DNA of 64,000 nucleotides from Bigelowiella natans CCMP2755 (lineage: Eukaryota > Cercozoa > Chlorarachniophyceae), in the NCBI GenBank assembly GCA_000320545.1, contig ADNK01002519.1:254430-318429 (forward strand). The letters are read 5' to 3'. Positions 33,659-44,871 of the stretch are shown here, in pieces. Position 1 is the stretch's first letter, and each line of letters begins with the position of its first letter. Both the position numbers and the translations under genes were made by a program. A model generated the notes under the pieces. It saw only the letters and a list, made by a program, of their open reading frames with translations, did no database searches and was not told the origin of the DNA.

Positions 33659-35271
33659 ATGCAGATTTACCTGGAAGAGATACCTGCGGACGCACCAGAG
33701 ACCCAGACGTATAACAGCGACGATCGGCCTCCTGATGCAGCACCAGGCCCCCCTCTCGAGCAAAACCCAGAGGTCAAGGCGAAGACCCATAGAAAATGTG
33801 GTGTTGCAGCATTTCAGAAAGGCACCGTCGTCGAGATTGTGGGCTTGACGAAAGCCGTGCACTACAACGGGAAGATAGCGGTAGTGGCAACAACGAATAA
33901 GAATAAGAAGAACACACGTGAAGAAATAGAGTATCGTGTTGGAATGAAAGGGCTTGGGGAAGAGAATAATTCAACTGTATTGAAAACTAGTGCATTCTCT
34001 AGCATCTCGATGGCTCATTCGCAGCAGCTTGACATGCTTGTTGAGGAAATGATTTAGAATAAACTTCTGTATATAACATTGTGTCTTGTATTCTGTTCCT
34101 AGACTATTGATAGCGCACAACCGACGCAAGATGGACGTTGGGCCGTCCTCATCAGCAGCGATAAGCGATTCAAACTCAAAGAAGAAAACCTCAAATTTGT
34201 CAAGAACCCACCCCCCGCTTCTAAACCTGTACAACGTGAGGCTGCCAAGAAGAAGGATGACAATGGCGCTCTGATGCTGCAGAAGATGCATTCGGTGAGG
34301 AAATAACAAGAAGGAGAATAAGAGAGAAGGCCATATTGGATAGGCAAAATAGTGACTTTTTCTTCTTTCGCTATCTGTTGTAGTATATGTGTTAATGTTA
34401 TACTATGGTTTTTCTTCAACAAGAGGACAACAACAACAGCCTTTTCATGACGACGCCTCGATACTACCACCACCTTCCTATTGCTGCTCCTCAATTTCCT
34501 CCAACAGGTGTATGCCTCCGGTATTTTCGGCGAGGATTCAAAGTCTCAAGCCGCGTACGGTGAGATACATCGTAGCAGAAGCCATTTACAAACATACGCT
34601 GCTGCCCCACAGCAATCAAAGCGGCACGAAAGAAGCACAAGAAGATCGCAAGGATAGCACGCACTAGTATAATGAGTATTCTGAAAGAATCTCTCTTTCT
34701 GCTGCAAGTACTTGACATCGTCTTCTTCTACTTCTCCTCCTCTGCTATTGCTGTTGCTGCTACTGCTGTCATGCTAGGCCTTGTGTTTGATTACCTTGAT
34801 TCGGAGTGGAAACAACATCTGGACAGAGTGGGCTTTCGAAAACGCTTCGAGTGCGTGGAGCCTTGCTAGAGAAGAGAGAAAAAGACAGAGACCATCGCAC
34901 ATGCAAACAGTTTGCACTTGTTTATTGTGCGAGTACAGCCATGTGCATGCCTGTTCCTGTCTCTTTTTTTCTTTATTTCCAACACATAATCCGTCGTTGT
35001 TATTGTTGTTGTTATCAGTGAAATGGGAGAGGGATTGCGAGAGCTCTGGACGACTTTTATACGGCGTATGCATAAGCTATCCAACAAGGGCCTCAAGAAT
35101 GTATACGATGTTCTGAAGACACAAAAATCGAGGTGAGTAGCTGTGGCGGGGCATGTTACAACTGAATGATAGTCTGCGAGAATGAATATGTTTTCCTGTT
35201 TTGCCTTTCAATCTAACCTGCTGATTTCGCCACGAAACAGAGCTATAGTAGATGTCGTCGCAGATGTGTGA
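33659..35271 (+). CDS. Unknown 227-residue protein with SH3-like barrel motif
   Basis: Six exons with fully consistent phase: 33659-33880, 34103-34294, 34508-34559, 34778-34850, 35019-35132, 35241-35271 (TGA). The N-terminal 45 residues are Pro/Asp-rich. Residues about 50-105 resemble a small SH3-like or KOW-like domain seen in many eukaryotic proteins: GTVVEIVGLTKAVHYNGKIA, then DGRWAVLISSDKRFKLKEENL. The C-terminal half is helical and basic with WKQHLDRVGFRKRF, LRELWTTFIRRMHKL and ends in VVADV. I know no family with this combination. The donor GTGCGT at 34851 was chosen because it is the only one giving the right phase. Likely real because five junctions agree, but function is unknown. Confidence 0.65.
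34869..35018. other. Pyrimidine-rich intron
   Basis: T-rich intron with a TTG repeat ending in the acceptor TTATCAG at 35018; no separate gene. Confidence 0.4.
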
Positions 35272-35531
35272 TTGGGCTATGTTTTCATCCCACAATCAAC
35301 GTAAATAGCTTTTCCGGAGAGGGTCTGACAGGAATGGAGCTTTTTGCAAGAATGCAGACATGTAATAGTAGTTTCATCGATCGCACTATTGTTGTTTTTG
35401 AGCATTTCTGGCATTCCCACCCCCGTCCTCTATCGCTTGTTTCCCCTGAATGTCAAAGAGAGTTTGGACAATGAGCAACCTGTTTCGAAAAGAAAATGAA
35501 TTTTTTCTATTTTATAAATATAACGAATCAT

Positions 35532-35532
<1 letters not shown>

Positions 35533-35570
<38 letters not shown>
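35533..35570. repeat. (TA)n microsatellite
   Basis: About 19 TA units upstream of the VPS37-like gene. Confidence 0.95.
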
Positions 35571-35612
35571 CTATATTGTGCAATATCGAAACACCGGCTG
35601 TGCATTACTTTG

Positions 35613-36102
35613 ATGCGAGCAGGCATGATTAGTAGCATGGAATCGATGGTAAAGGATCTCAATAGCCAGCTTCAATTAAACCTTAAGGGGGTAAGCAGAA
35701 TGATAATACTCCAAAATGTATATTATTTATGTTTTATATCTGAGATTCTCAAAGAAGCACACCGACGATTATCGACCGATATCATCATATATCAACGTAA
35801 ACATTGGAATTGCAAGTATCGTCAAAGTCCTGTCTTAAGGCCGGATGGGCCTACCTCCATCATCTTTAAATCAGCGTCCTTCTGGCAACAAACAAACACT
35901 ATGAACTAAATCACAGATTTGGAAAGCTTACGTCGAGCTAGATCGGACTATATCGAAGAAGGGAAAGGAGGGCGGGGACGGACAGGAGCCAATAGTTGCA
36001 TCAGGGTTGTTGCTAATTACCACTTCCTCGCATGTTTTCGATCATCTGAGGCATAATAAAACATTGGCTATCTATGGCATCTACATATTCACGGGAGTGT
36101 GT

Positions 36103-36139
<37 letters not shown>

Positions 36140-36259
36140 GGGTTATTATTATTATCATTAGGGCGTTTCTGAGCCAGGACGCATGGCATTTGCTTTGCAC
36201 CGACAACCTGATTGTGGAGGTTTGCTCGCTTGACGCACACGAGGCTATGATTGTGGAGC

Positions 36260-36295
<36 letters not shown>

Positions 36296-37207
36296 CATGT
36301 TTCTTGTAAGGAGATGATGATATGATGACCTTCCTCAGGCTGTAGTTAACGCTGTCAAGCCGCTAGAGGTGCCCTCCTCCTCCTCCTCCTCCTCCTCCTC
36401 CTCCTCTGCATTTATATTCTTCGACTTTTGCCATAAATTACGACAGTGACCGTGCTTTTATCATCACCTCTATCAAATTTACTTTTCCATCCTTGCATCC
36501 CTTTCCCTCCATTAGATTGTCAACGATTCGAAAGAGCATCAAATGATCACTGCACAAATAAAGGTGTGATGATTATTGTTTGGGTATCTAAAACCAATGG
36601 CCCTATCCCCCCCCCCCCCACCACAACTTTGCATGTCTCCTTCAATATTCTTCTTCCCATCTCGGTTGGTGCCTTTACATGACGTGGTATCATATCATCA
36701 GCTTGCACGACAGAATATTTTGGACTCCAAAGATGACATCATTCGACAGGTGATTTCCCCAATATTATTATTGTTAAGTAGTGATTCATGCTATATTCAA
36801 TCACAAATGACTCAAAGACTCGAAGTAACTTTCTACATGTGTATGCTATGCTACGAAAAGCACAAGGAGGATATCGAATCGAAGCTTTTCGAAAAGAAGA
36901 AGTATCTTGCTGATTTACTGAGGTACATATTTATGGTAGTGAAGGTTGTGATGGTTAAAATGCTATTATGATATATGAGTCGTTTCATCATCGGGAAATT
37001 AAATGATTTATATTCCTCGTCATTGAGTATTTAAATATGTCTCTTCTTGGCAGGGATATGGGCGTGGCCGCTGGGAGAGCGGACTGTGCGAACTATGTAA
37101 GTGGGAAGACGTTTTTAGAGAAGTACATGGTCGCACGTGCAAGCATTCGAAACGAGGGAGAAAGATTAGAAGAGCGCAAGTACGAGGGCGAGGCAGCACG
37201 TAAATAG
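35613..37207 (+). CDS. Coiled-coil protein resembling VPS37 (ESCRT-I)
   Basis: Exons 35613-35690, 35917-36005, 36162-36261, 36339-36368, 36516-36563, 36702-36749 continuing at 36862-36922 (or one unspliced exon 36702-36922), 37054-37207 (TAG). The product is about 200-240 residues. The second half is a long helical coil (ARQNILDSKDDIIRQ, HKEDIESKLFEKKKYLADLLR) followed by CANYVSGKTFLEKYMVARASIRN. This resembles the end of the VPS37 Mod(r) domain, where a Ser/Ala-rich helix is followed by a 'F..G...le.F...y...R' pattern. The likeness is moderate. VPS37 would act with the ESCRT machinery at endosomes. The start could be the ATG at 35613 or 35625. Microsatellites form the donor after 36261 (GTGTGTG). 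Confidence 0.55.
36095..36407. repeat. (TG)n, (GT)n and (CTC)n microsatellites in introns
   Basis: TG repeat at about 36096-36134, GT repeat at 36262-36291 starting exactly at the splice donor, and CTC repeat at about 36374-36408 just after the donor at 36369. Confidence 0.9.
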
Positions 37208-37719
37208 AGCGCTAGCTTCTTATTACCCTAACTATAGTTTTTGTTACAACGAATCTCACATCGCACGGCAGATAAAAAAAATATAGTGTATAACACGCCT
37301 TAACCAAGTATATTCAAACATGCACCATTGGCATCATCATCATCCTGTTCATCGCATGCATTAATTATATATTATAAGTCGGCTGCAGATACCAGTGTTT
37401 ATTGCGCATGAATCGGCAAAATGTGCAGTAGTGGCTGACGCATGTGACCTAGGCATAGCGGGTACGTGCGCTAGTCAATCACGCTGGCGGCGGCATGTCA
37501 TCTAGATGCCCGCAGGTTGCTTGTATAAAGCTACTTGGTCGATGCGTCAATGGTGCTCTAACAACTTTAACGCGAACAGTCCACGTGTTCTAATGTTGAC
37601 TTTACGCGCTACACACACGAACAACGCAATAATATGCTCTTTTTACCGATTATGTACCCACGTGCACAAATACTAAGCGACTCTCGCGAAGCTGTGTATG
37701 TACGTATTATTTATTTTAT
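37208..37719. other. Palindrome-rich spacer between converging genes
   Basis: Between the VPS37-like gene and ARL6. It contains CATGCA, GGTACGTGCGC, CTAGATGCCCG and CCCACGTGCAC words, concentrated at 37350-37680. No gene seen. Confidence 0.5.
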
Positions 37720-38542
37720 CTATTTCAGTCGATCCGTTAACCAAGCCATCCCGTCAATAATTCCCTCTCCTGTTAATGCATTTGTTGCCATTATTTGGTA
37801 CGGCCGTTCCTTCATTGTTTTGGCATCCAGCTTTAATAAAGATCTTAGCTCTGAGTTTTTCACACATAGATAGCAATTATCGGTATTCGTACTCCGCCTT
37901 ACATTGATAGAAATATGATTTCATACCAGAAGGCGTTCTGGCTTCCTTTACATCTTTCTTATTGGCGAGGAAAAGAATCGGGCAGTTATTTTTGCCTGAT
38001 GAATCATATTTTAAAAGGGTCTTGCAAATTACTGGTGGAAAATATTTTATTACCCATTTCTTCATGGCTCAGCATTTGCCTGATTTCCTCCTTTACAGAG
38101 GTTAAACGTTTTCTATCTCCACTATCAATGACAAACACAATTCCGTTGCATTCTTCGTAGTAGTGTTCCCACAGATTTCTGTAAGCTCCAGATCCCGACA
38201 TATCGAATATTTTGCACTGAGAAACAGCAGCAGTAACAGCAGTAGCAGCATCAATATATTTAGCCAATTCATCGCACAACATGATAATGGTCAACAAACC
38301 TTTACATTTTTGAGCGCTTCTAATCTAAATTTCTCGATTGAGAATCCAACCGTAGGCAGGACCTCTTCGACCTTGTTGGGCTGCGACAGACACGCGGAGG
38401 AGGACGACGTGTGTTAGAGCAATCCGGTACGAAAATCGATAGGAACATTACTGACCTTCAGAAAGTTTACGACGGTTGATTTGCCACTATTGTCTAGCCC
38501 AATAACCAAGCACTTGAGTTTTTTTGAGGAGCCTAAGCCCAT
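37720..38542 (-). CDS. ARL6: ARL6/BBS3 small GTPase
   Basis: ARF-family GTPase that recruits the BBSome coat to membranes near the cilium. Five exons on the minus strand, the first 38542-38456; later ones encode VLPTVGFSIEKF, the DxxG region IFDMSGSGAYRNLWEHYYEE, FVIDSGDR, CPILFLANKKDVKEA (G4 box NKKD) and the C-terminal RPYQIMATNALTGEGIIDGMAWL before a TAG at 37720-37722. The P-loop is GLDNSGKST. DMSG instead of the ARF DVGG, the YRNLWEHYY stretch and SIEKF are ARL6 hallmarks. Gly2 is present (MGLGSSKK), so N-myristoylation is possible. Length, about 187 residues, matches human ARL6. Presence implies a flagellated stage. Confidence 0.93.
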
Positions 38543-40422
38543 TTTCTCGGCCGAGAGAAGGATTAACTGCTCAAGCCTCTCTTTTCTCCAATCCCAACTG
38601 CCAGGTTAAAAATATGACTCACAAAGCTGGGAGATGACAGTAAGAGACCGGCCACTGGTGCAGGCTATACGAGCACGAGACGCAAGAAACAGAAGGAGAG
38701 CTGTCTCTAAGGCGTATAAGAAGATCAGGCTGTTTTGGGGGGTGGAAGACAGTTTCTGAGTTGCCTCCCCATATTGAAAAACACACTGAATTTTATATTC
38801 TGCGACAACATCATCCAGTTGTATCCCCGGAAAAAAGCATGTTGTTTCGAGTTGTGTTGCCGGAACTCACAAAACGCCTACGTTGTCATCGAAGTTGGTA
38901 AACTTCCTGCGGAAAATTCTAAAAATGTCGGAAGCACATTCAGGCAACGCATGTACGAGATTGTAGTCGGAAAAGTGAACAAAGAGTCATATTTTTCACC
39001 GATGCGACAAGCGCAATTCTATGTCGCAGTATTTTTGTTGAAACTGTATCGAGTTTTTGCTGGAGCACTTGCGCACCCCTTCGAAAGGCGACGCTGTCCG
39101 AAAATACCATCTGGAGATTTTGCTTAAATTCTTATCGTTTACCAGTATTCCCAATTGTAAGGGTAAGCTAAAGAAAGCAAGAAAGGTTGAATGGAACGAG
39201 GGATTTGCTACTTACAAAAGAAATATATTTTAGTCTCGTACATGAAGGCAGCTGCAAGGTTCTAACTCCCGAAAATCACTGAATGACTTAGATCGCATGC
39301 ACCTAAGGATATAAGAATTGCCCCAAGAGTCATTCCATCCTCTACATGGAGTACAGATATGAGGTAGAAATTCAAAACCATCCGAAGACCATGTCAACGC
39401 CAAACACAGTAAATGAACTACCATGATTTTTGCCAAATCTCCTTCTCTACTTGCAAGTAAAGCAAACTTTTATTTGACATGTGAAAGCAGAAATTTTCAA
39501 TTACAATCTAAATTGTTGTATTTAATTTGTGAAAGGCGATCGTTTGCAAATTTGTTGATTTGTTACTGATAAAAAATGGCATTGAAACAGCATTCTAGCA
39601 TTGTGTCATGTACTTTTTATTTCTCAAGCAGGTAATTCATGTTGTTCGTGTCAAGAATGCATGCCAAAATGTCAGTGTGTGATGCACAAATGGTGTGTGC
39701 GTCGCACCGTAGCACCTAGATCATCTAGACTCGTCTAAATGTGAAGGTGCGCAAATCTAGCTAGCTAGGCACGTGATTGCATGCTAGCATGTTTGATCGT
39801 TTAGGTTCTTAACACGTGCACATGTGTGAATGTTTCTCCGTGCAAAGGACACAGCTTGCATCATGAAAGGTCTGCGCGACCTACTCTGGTACTAGTTGTC
39901 ATGTGTATCTAGATGCATCACATCACGTGCCAATATCGCTACTCGGCTTAGTCGAGTAATCATATATTTAGTCATGCAGACAAACGCCACAGGCCAAGTT
40001 GGATGCGTGAAGCTAGAAAGATCTAGAGATGAGCGCACATGAAGCGGGGCTCTGGAGAGAGATGTGGGCAAGAAATGTTTGCAAGCAATTGTGGCCATCG
40101 CTGCTGAACGGTGTCGCATGTCTTTTGCAAGCCGCATTATCATCAGATTTGGTCTCATCAATGGCATGTAATTTTTGCCGTACCCGTTTGCATGGCCCAC
40201 ACAGCAAAGATGCACAGCACTGGAATGATGTTCAATGCAATGGTCCTGTAGGTTTTACATTTTCAAGTGCATGATTTCAACATGCGTAAGAGGAGCGTTA
40301 TTCGTCTCTCATAGTAAGAAATGGTTCGTTCAGTCTAGCGAAATTTGTTTAAAATGGATCTTTCAACTAAAAGTCTTTTGAAATATCCGTTGTCACATCT
40401 AATGGAGAATGCGCATGAAATA
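38543..40422. other. Long spacer with palindrome-rich segment
   Basis: No supported gene. A 130-codon plus-strand frame at 38735-39127 starts at TTG and shows no motif. From about 39650 to 40260 the sequence is rich in CTAGCTAG, CATGCTAGCATG, CACGTG and TGCACATGTG. A 16-mer GCTAGCTAGGCACGTG at 39760-39775 recurs at 52058-52073. Confidence 0.5.
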
Positions 40423-41637
40423 TCACTTAGAATGTTGGCGATTATCAGCAATCAGAATTGAGCCTGAGGACCACTCTTTTGGATGTTTGTTCTTAAAATG
40501 ACGTAGAAGTCTATCTTTCCGAGGATATCCCTTCTCACAGAGGGTGCATTTGAATCTCCAATTACCAGTATGTCTCTGCGTGTGCGTGTTAAGATTAGAC
40601 TGATGATTAAAAAGCTTCCCACAATATCCGCACTCGAAACGCTTGCTTCTCTTCAAACTGATATCCTTAGTTGCATGCGGATCTAAATGCCTTCGCCAAG
40701 AGGATTTGTCAGTATCAGTATGTTTAATATTGTTGGGAGGAACCAAAAAGCCATCTTCATCAGAAAAATTGATCTTTCTTTTCCGCGATCTGGCGGAAAA
40801 TCTCGTTGGGATTTCACGACCGAAGTCGTAACTGCGTGATTTTGTCTCCTGGATTGAAGATGATCGGAATAAGTTATCCGGGCATCGATTCACTAGCAGT
40901 GCTTCTGCACCGCATAGTTTATCTTCAAATATAATTTCTTCCCGAAGAGAATTATCAACTCGCCAGCGAGAGGATGCAGCTCTTGAATATTTGTACATAG
41001 GTGGCGGGGAATAGTCGTAAGATGCTGCTCCTCCTCCTCCTCCTTCCCTGCCATCATAGTACAAAGGCATAAATTTCTTGCTAGGATGAAGCAGGTGAAG
41101 TTTATCTTCCTCTGGTTCACGGGTACCTATGTTTCCATGGTCGATTTGGGGAGGAAAGAAATCAGAAGGAGGTTTAGACGGAAAGCTTTTGGGTGTCTTC
41201 ATCTCAGACTTGGAAGGCAGTTGTCCGTATTGTTTCCGTTGACGGAATTTACTGTAGAAGGAAGGCGAATTCGATTTCTGGTGTGGATCCAGGAGCGGAT
41301 AGTATGAAATATGCTGGAACGGCGAACATAGATTCTGAACGAGGATTTCCTCTTTCGTAAGGCTCAGCGGGCTTGATGATGGTATTGAGTGCTGATCAGT
41401 GTTGCACATTGCCTGGCTTCTTAACGCATTGACATGATTTTCTTTGGCTAAATTTAACATCGAATAATGTACGCTTCTCTCTTGATCGTAGGAATATTGA
41501 TGTGTGGACTGGTTTTCCTCGTAACCACGCCCCCGCTGGTGCATAGGAAGTGGACGTAAATGTTCAGACAGCATTTCGAACATGGTAGGGTCCAGAATCT
41601 GTTTGAGTTTTCCAGTTGGGAATGTAACGACCTCCAT
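40423..41637 (-). CDS. Two-finger C2H2 zinc-finger protein
   Basis: Intronless frame of 404 codons from an ATG. The bulk is polar and disordered, rich in Ser, Pro, His and Arg. Two adjacent C2H2 fingers lie near the C-terminus (residues about 335-390): CGYCGKLFNHQSNLNTHTQRH, linked by TGNWRFK to CTLCEKGYPRKDRLLRHFKNKH. All zinc ligands are present. The TG-containing linker is of the Kruppel type. A basic run RSRKRKINF upstream may be a nuclear localisation signal. It is likely a DNA-binding regulator; targets cannot be inferred. Most neighbours are split by introns, this gene is not. Confidence 0.85.
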   Translation of the reverse strand: MEVVTFPTGKLKQILDPTMFEMLSEHLRPLPMHQRGRGYEENQSTHQYSYDQERSVHYSMLNLAKENHVNALRSQAMCNTDQHSIPSSSPLSLTKEEILVQNLCSPFQHISYYPLLDPHQKSNSPSFYSKFRQRKQYGQLPSKSEMKTPKSFPSKPPSDFFPPQIDHGNIGTREPEEDKLHLLHPSKKFMPLYYDGREGGGGGAASYDYSPPPMYKYSRAASSRWRVDNSLREEIIFEDKLCGAEALLVNRCPDNLFRSSSIQETKSRSYDFGREIPTRFSARSRKRKINFSDEDGFLVPPNNIKHTDTDKSSWRRHLDPHATKDISLKRSKRFECGYCGKLFNHQSNLNTHTQRHTGNWRFKCTLCEKGYPRKDRLLRHFKNKHPKEWSSGSILIADNRQHSK

Positions 41638-42192
41638 TTTGTCATGCTATCAAACTACGGTATAAGTCGTCTCTTTTAAATGCTCTACATGCCCAGCGGA
41701 TGCAAGCAGGAGCTCGGGTGTTGGTGCGTCCTGTGCGTTGGTAACATGCGCGCGTGATTGGTACTTTGCCGCTTTATTATGTAAAGGAATATATTGTTCT
41801 ACGCAGTGAGGTTGCTCAACGTATTGCGCAGAATTGCACCCTACAGTCATGCAAACCCTTCCTTTCAGAGAACACTGCATTGCTGCCAAGCCATCGAGCA
41901 AGCTCGGGATACGCACTCGTTCTGTGAGGATGTGGGTTATGAGGCATCTTCGGTCTGTGTTTCGACCCTGCGACATGAAAATTGGGTAGTTTTAAATGGC
42001 GTTTGGCCATAAATCTGCTGCTACGAGTGCTGCTTCCTCTCCTACGCAACTCGTTGTTCGTATACAGACATCTGCTGTCCAACATTCGACAAATATTTTA
42101 TTTTTTCACCGCATGTCCAAACGACAGTATATAGAGGAAATGGCCTTCTTTTATACCAACGCGACATAAGCGATATTTTGCATGTTGTCGCA
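41638..42192. other. Divergent spacer
   Basis: Lies between the zinc-finger gene start and the next plus-strand gene. Short frames here have no motif. No gene seen. Confidence 0.45.
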
Positions 42193-43672
42193 ATGAGAAA
42201 AGCTCCTCCTTTACCACTGCGAAAGGTGCTTCAAACGACAGCCGACAGACGACAGACGGCAGATACCGGAACCAGAACGACGATGCCCGAAGACGAGAAG
42301 ACGCCTCTAGCGAATGCCAACAAGGAGAAGGAGGATCTGAAGGAACCGCTTCCCGCTGATTGGAAGAAGGAGAATCTCAATGTTGTTGTTGTCCATTCAA
42401 GACGCAGAATTTCAAAGAAAAGGAGGCTAGATTGACGAATTTATATGTTTCAGGACGCTGTGGTTTACAACATGAAAGTCTCGCCTCCATGCTGCAAAAT
42501 TCGCGCCATTTTTCACCACTACGGGGTAGTCTATTGTTAAATTCATAACCCTACCCTGTGGTCACTACTCATACTCCTCCTTCCCACCCAGATTAAGTTT
42601 ACGGTTGTCGAGGGGGCAAAGAAGGACTCTGAATACAAAAAGGTCAAAATAGGTGTGAAGTAGTATCAAGATGTGGGGAATGATTCTGGACATTTGACGA
42701 TTCGAAAAGGTTCCTGTAGTGGTGATCAATGGTCGCCAAATCAACGACTCGCACATCATTGTCAAGGTAATATTATCCATAAAGGGGAGTCCAATCAAGA
42801 CAGGATTACTTTCACTCTTCAATATCGTTTTGTTATCATCTAGAACCTCGCTTCCATCTTAGACGGGAAACCTCTCAGTCAAGAAGAGCTGAAAGTTGAA
42901 GAGACCTTCACATTCGGTGCTATGATCGCATTGGAGGCAGAGGTCAGTTTGAGAAGCAGCCAATCGTCACACGTCTTCAAATCCCCAATCTCAGTTAACG
43001 CACTACTCTCACATTCACGCTCTCCTTGCTTTAGACTGCAGCAAATTGCGGTGATCTATGCTCCTGCGCAAAGCTTATTGGAGGGTATGTGTCTACAGTT
43101 GCTTAAAGATAGTGATTCTTCGTCCTTACTCCAGCCTTGATCTTCAGTGTGAATTGCTGCCTGCTATCCTTCTTCTCATGCTGCATCTGCTGCTGCATCC
43201 CACAAGGCTTTTACAAGAGAAATCCAGGCTTGAAGGTGCGATCATCTTGGAAATTCAAAAATGATGGGCTTGGAGTGACTTTCTATTGTTTTTAATGCTC
43301 AGAGCGTTGCAGAGTATAGAGAAGAATTTGCCACGATGCTTGGTGATAAGCCATTCTTTCATGGGTCTAAGGTAGTAGTGTAGTAATAAGAATGGCAGCG
43401 AGATAAATTGTTAGCTTCCCAGAAATACCATCTGAAATGCGTGTCCCACTAGACGAGATATTACGAGTTATTAGCGCCATAATTACTTCAATTTTAGATT
43501 ATATAATGCTGTGTAGGCCGGGATCGTTGATGTGGGGCTATACGGAGGAATGCTACCTTTCCACGTAACGGATACAAATGCAATGGCGGTTATGCTCAGC
43601 AATGACAAAATTTCAGCTTGGTGGAAGAGAATGGACGAAAGCAGCCCAGCGAAGAATAAGCTATTTTCATAA
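42193..43672 (+). CDS. GST/thioredoxin-fold protein resembling prostaglandin E synthase 2
   Basis: Exon 1 from ATG 42193 (Lys/Glu/Pro-rich leader). Later exons start near 42453 (DAVVYNMKVSPPCCKIRAIF), 42592 (IKFTVVEGAKKDSEYKK), 42709 (VPVVVINGRQINDSHIIVK), 42844 (NLASILDGKPLSQEEL), 43035, 43208 (FYKRNPGLK in one frame), 43303 (VAEYREEFATMLGDKPFFHGSK) and 43518 (AGIVDVGLYGGMLPFHVTD, ending LFS and TAA). The fold is a glutaredoxin-like N-domain with the cis-proline context KVPVVVINGRQINDS, then a GST C-domain with the VDVGLYG helix, as in PTGES2-type membrane-associated proteins. The active site reads SPPC, where PTGES2 proteins usually have CPFC, so the first Cys is replaced by Ser. Junctions around exon 1 and 43080-43210 are uncertain. 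Confidence 0.72.
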
Positions 43673-44871
43673 TAACACTAGGACAGAATTGGACATCACG
43701 CACAAACTCGATTTTGTTCATTCGAGACTCTATGCGATAATAAACATGGAGAAATACGGTGCTGAGATGCATATTTCTAGATTGATATGCAGTGCAATGT
43801 AGAAGCAAACTTTTCGTTGATGCTACATGTCATAGCGGCTATCTAGCTATGTTCCCATAAATATAAGCATGCTAGCATGCATGCTCCAATCATAAATCCA
43901 TAAATATGAGCATAGACTGGCGTTTGTAGAATAACTACTTTTATACTTTGTCCTACTAGCATAGCAAGACCACATGTCTGCAGCCATGCGTCAGCATATA
44001 GGACAACGGACAAATGGTCATTAATTTTCCTATATTCCCATACGTAAAAATGTGCTGTACTCGGCGCTACTAACGGCGTACGTGCGGCAAATGACATAAT
44101 CTAGTAGTGGTGCGTTCGAGACTGACGTTCCGAGCAATTGAGCAAATATCCGCCATCCGCCACATGGCTTCTTACTGGTATCTCTTTGGCTATTCTCTGG
44201 TACACAATCGGGGCAAGCTAGGGTGTTCTCTTTGACTTCATACAGGCTATAGCTGTTGCTCTAGTGCTCCCTACTACCTTCGTATGTAGCGACATAGTAG
44301 TGTGTACGCCTCGTTGCCTCTTCGCAGCAGGCGTATTATTTGCATATCATATTTTCGCTACTACCAAATTGAATAGTTTCAAATCTTATTAAGCTCTATT
44401 TCAGATCAAAATTTGGGTTGTACATTTGTGCTAATTAGATATAACAATGCTACATTATAGGCAGGTGAATTCCAAGTGGTAGAATACACAAGTCTCGCGA
44501 ATGAGACCTGTGCTGCTGCTGCTACTGCTGCTGCTGCTGCCGCTGTTGGTGGAAGTGATACGACGAAGATGCAATTCTCTATTATTCTTCTGAATTCACA
44601 AGGCTACCTAATGAAGACGATTTTCTCTGGTTGTCGATGTGGTAAGGATACTTCTCTGGCTCTAAGTACCACGGTGCAACACTCATGTTGATTCCGTACT
44701 GGGCCTGATGTTATTCCAATGTTCATTTATACAAGTGCTGCAGATTGAGGATGATGGTGGTGATGATGACGACAAGATGATGATGACGACAAGATGATGA
44801 TGATCATGATGATGAAATTGAGGAGGATGGCAACTACAACGACGATGGGAAATGATAATTATTCCTCCCTA
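43673..44871. other. Palindrome-rich spacer between converging genes
   Basis: From about 43820 to 44340 it carries GCATGCTAGCATGCATGC, CTAGCATAGC, GTACGTGCGGC and similar words. GAT/GACGA repeats occur at 44745-44815. A CTG repeat near 44513-44542 gives spurious open frames. No gene supported. Confidence 0.5.

Noticed and set aside
38735-39127. 130-codon plus-strand frame
   Set aside because: Starts at TTG, has no motif and no convincing splice neighbours.
44476-44691. Alanine-rich frame over a CTG repeat
   Set aside because: Driven by the repeat; stops or phase breaks appear at once outside it and no SRP54 exon is needed here.
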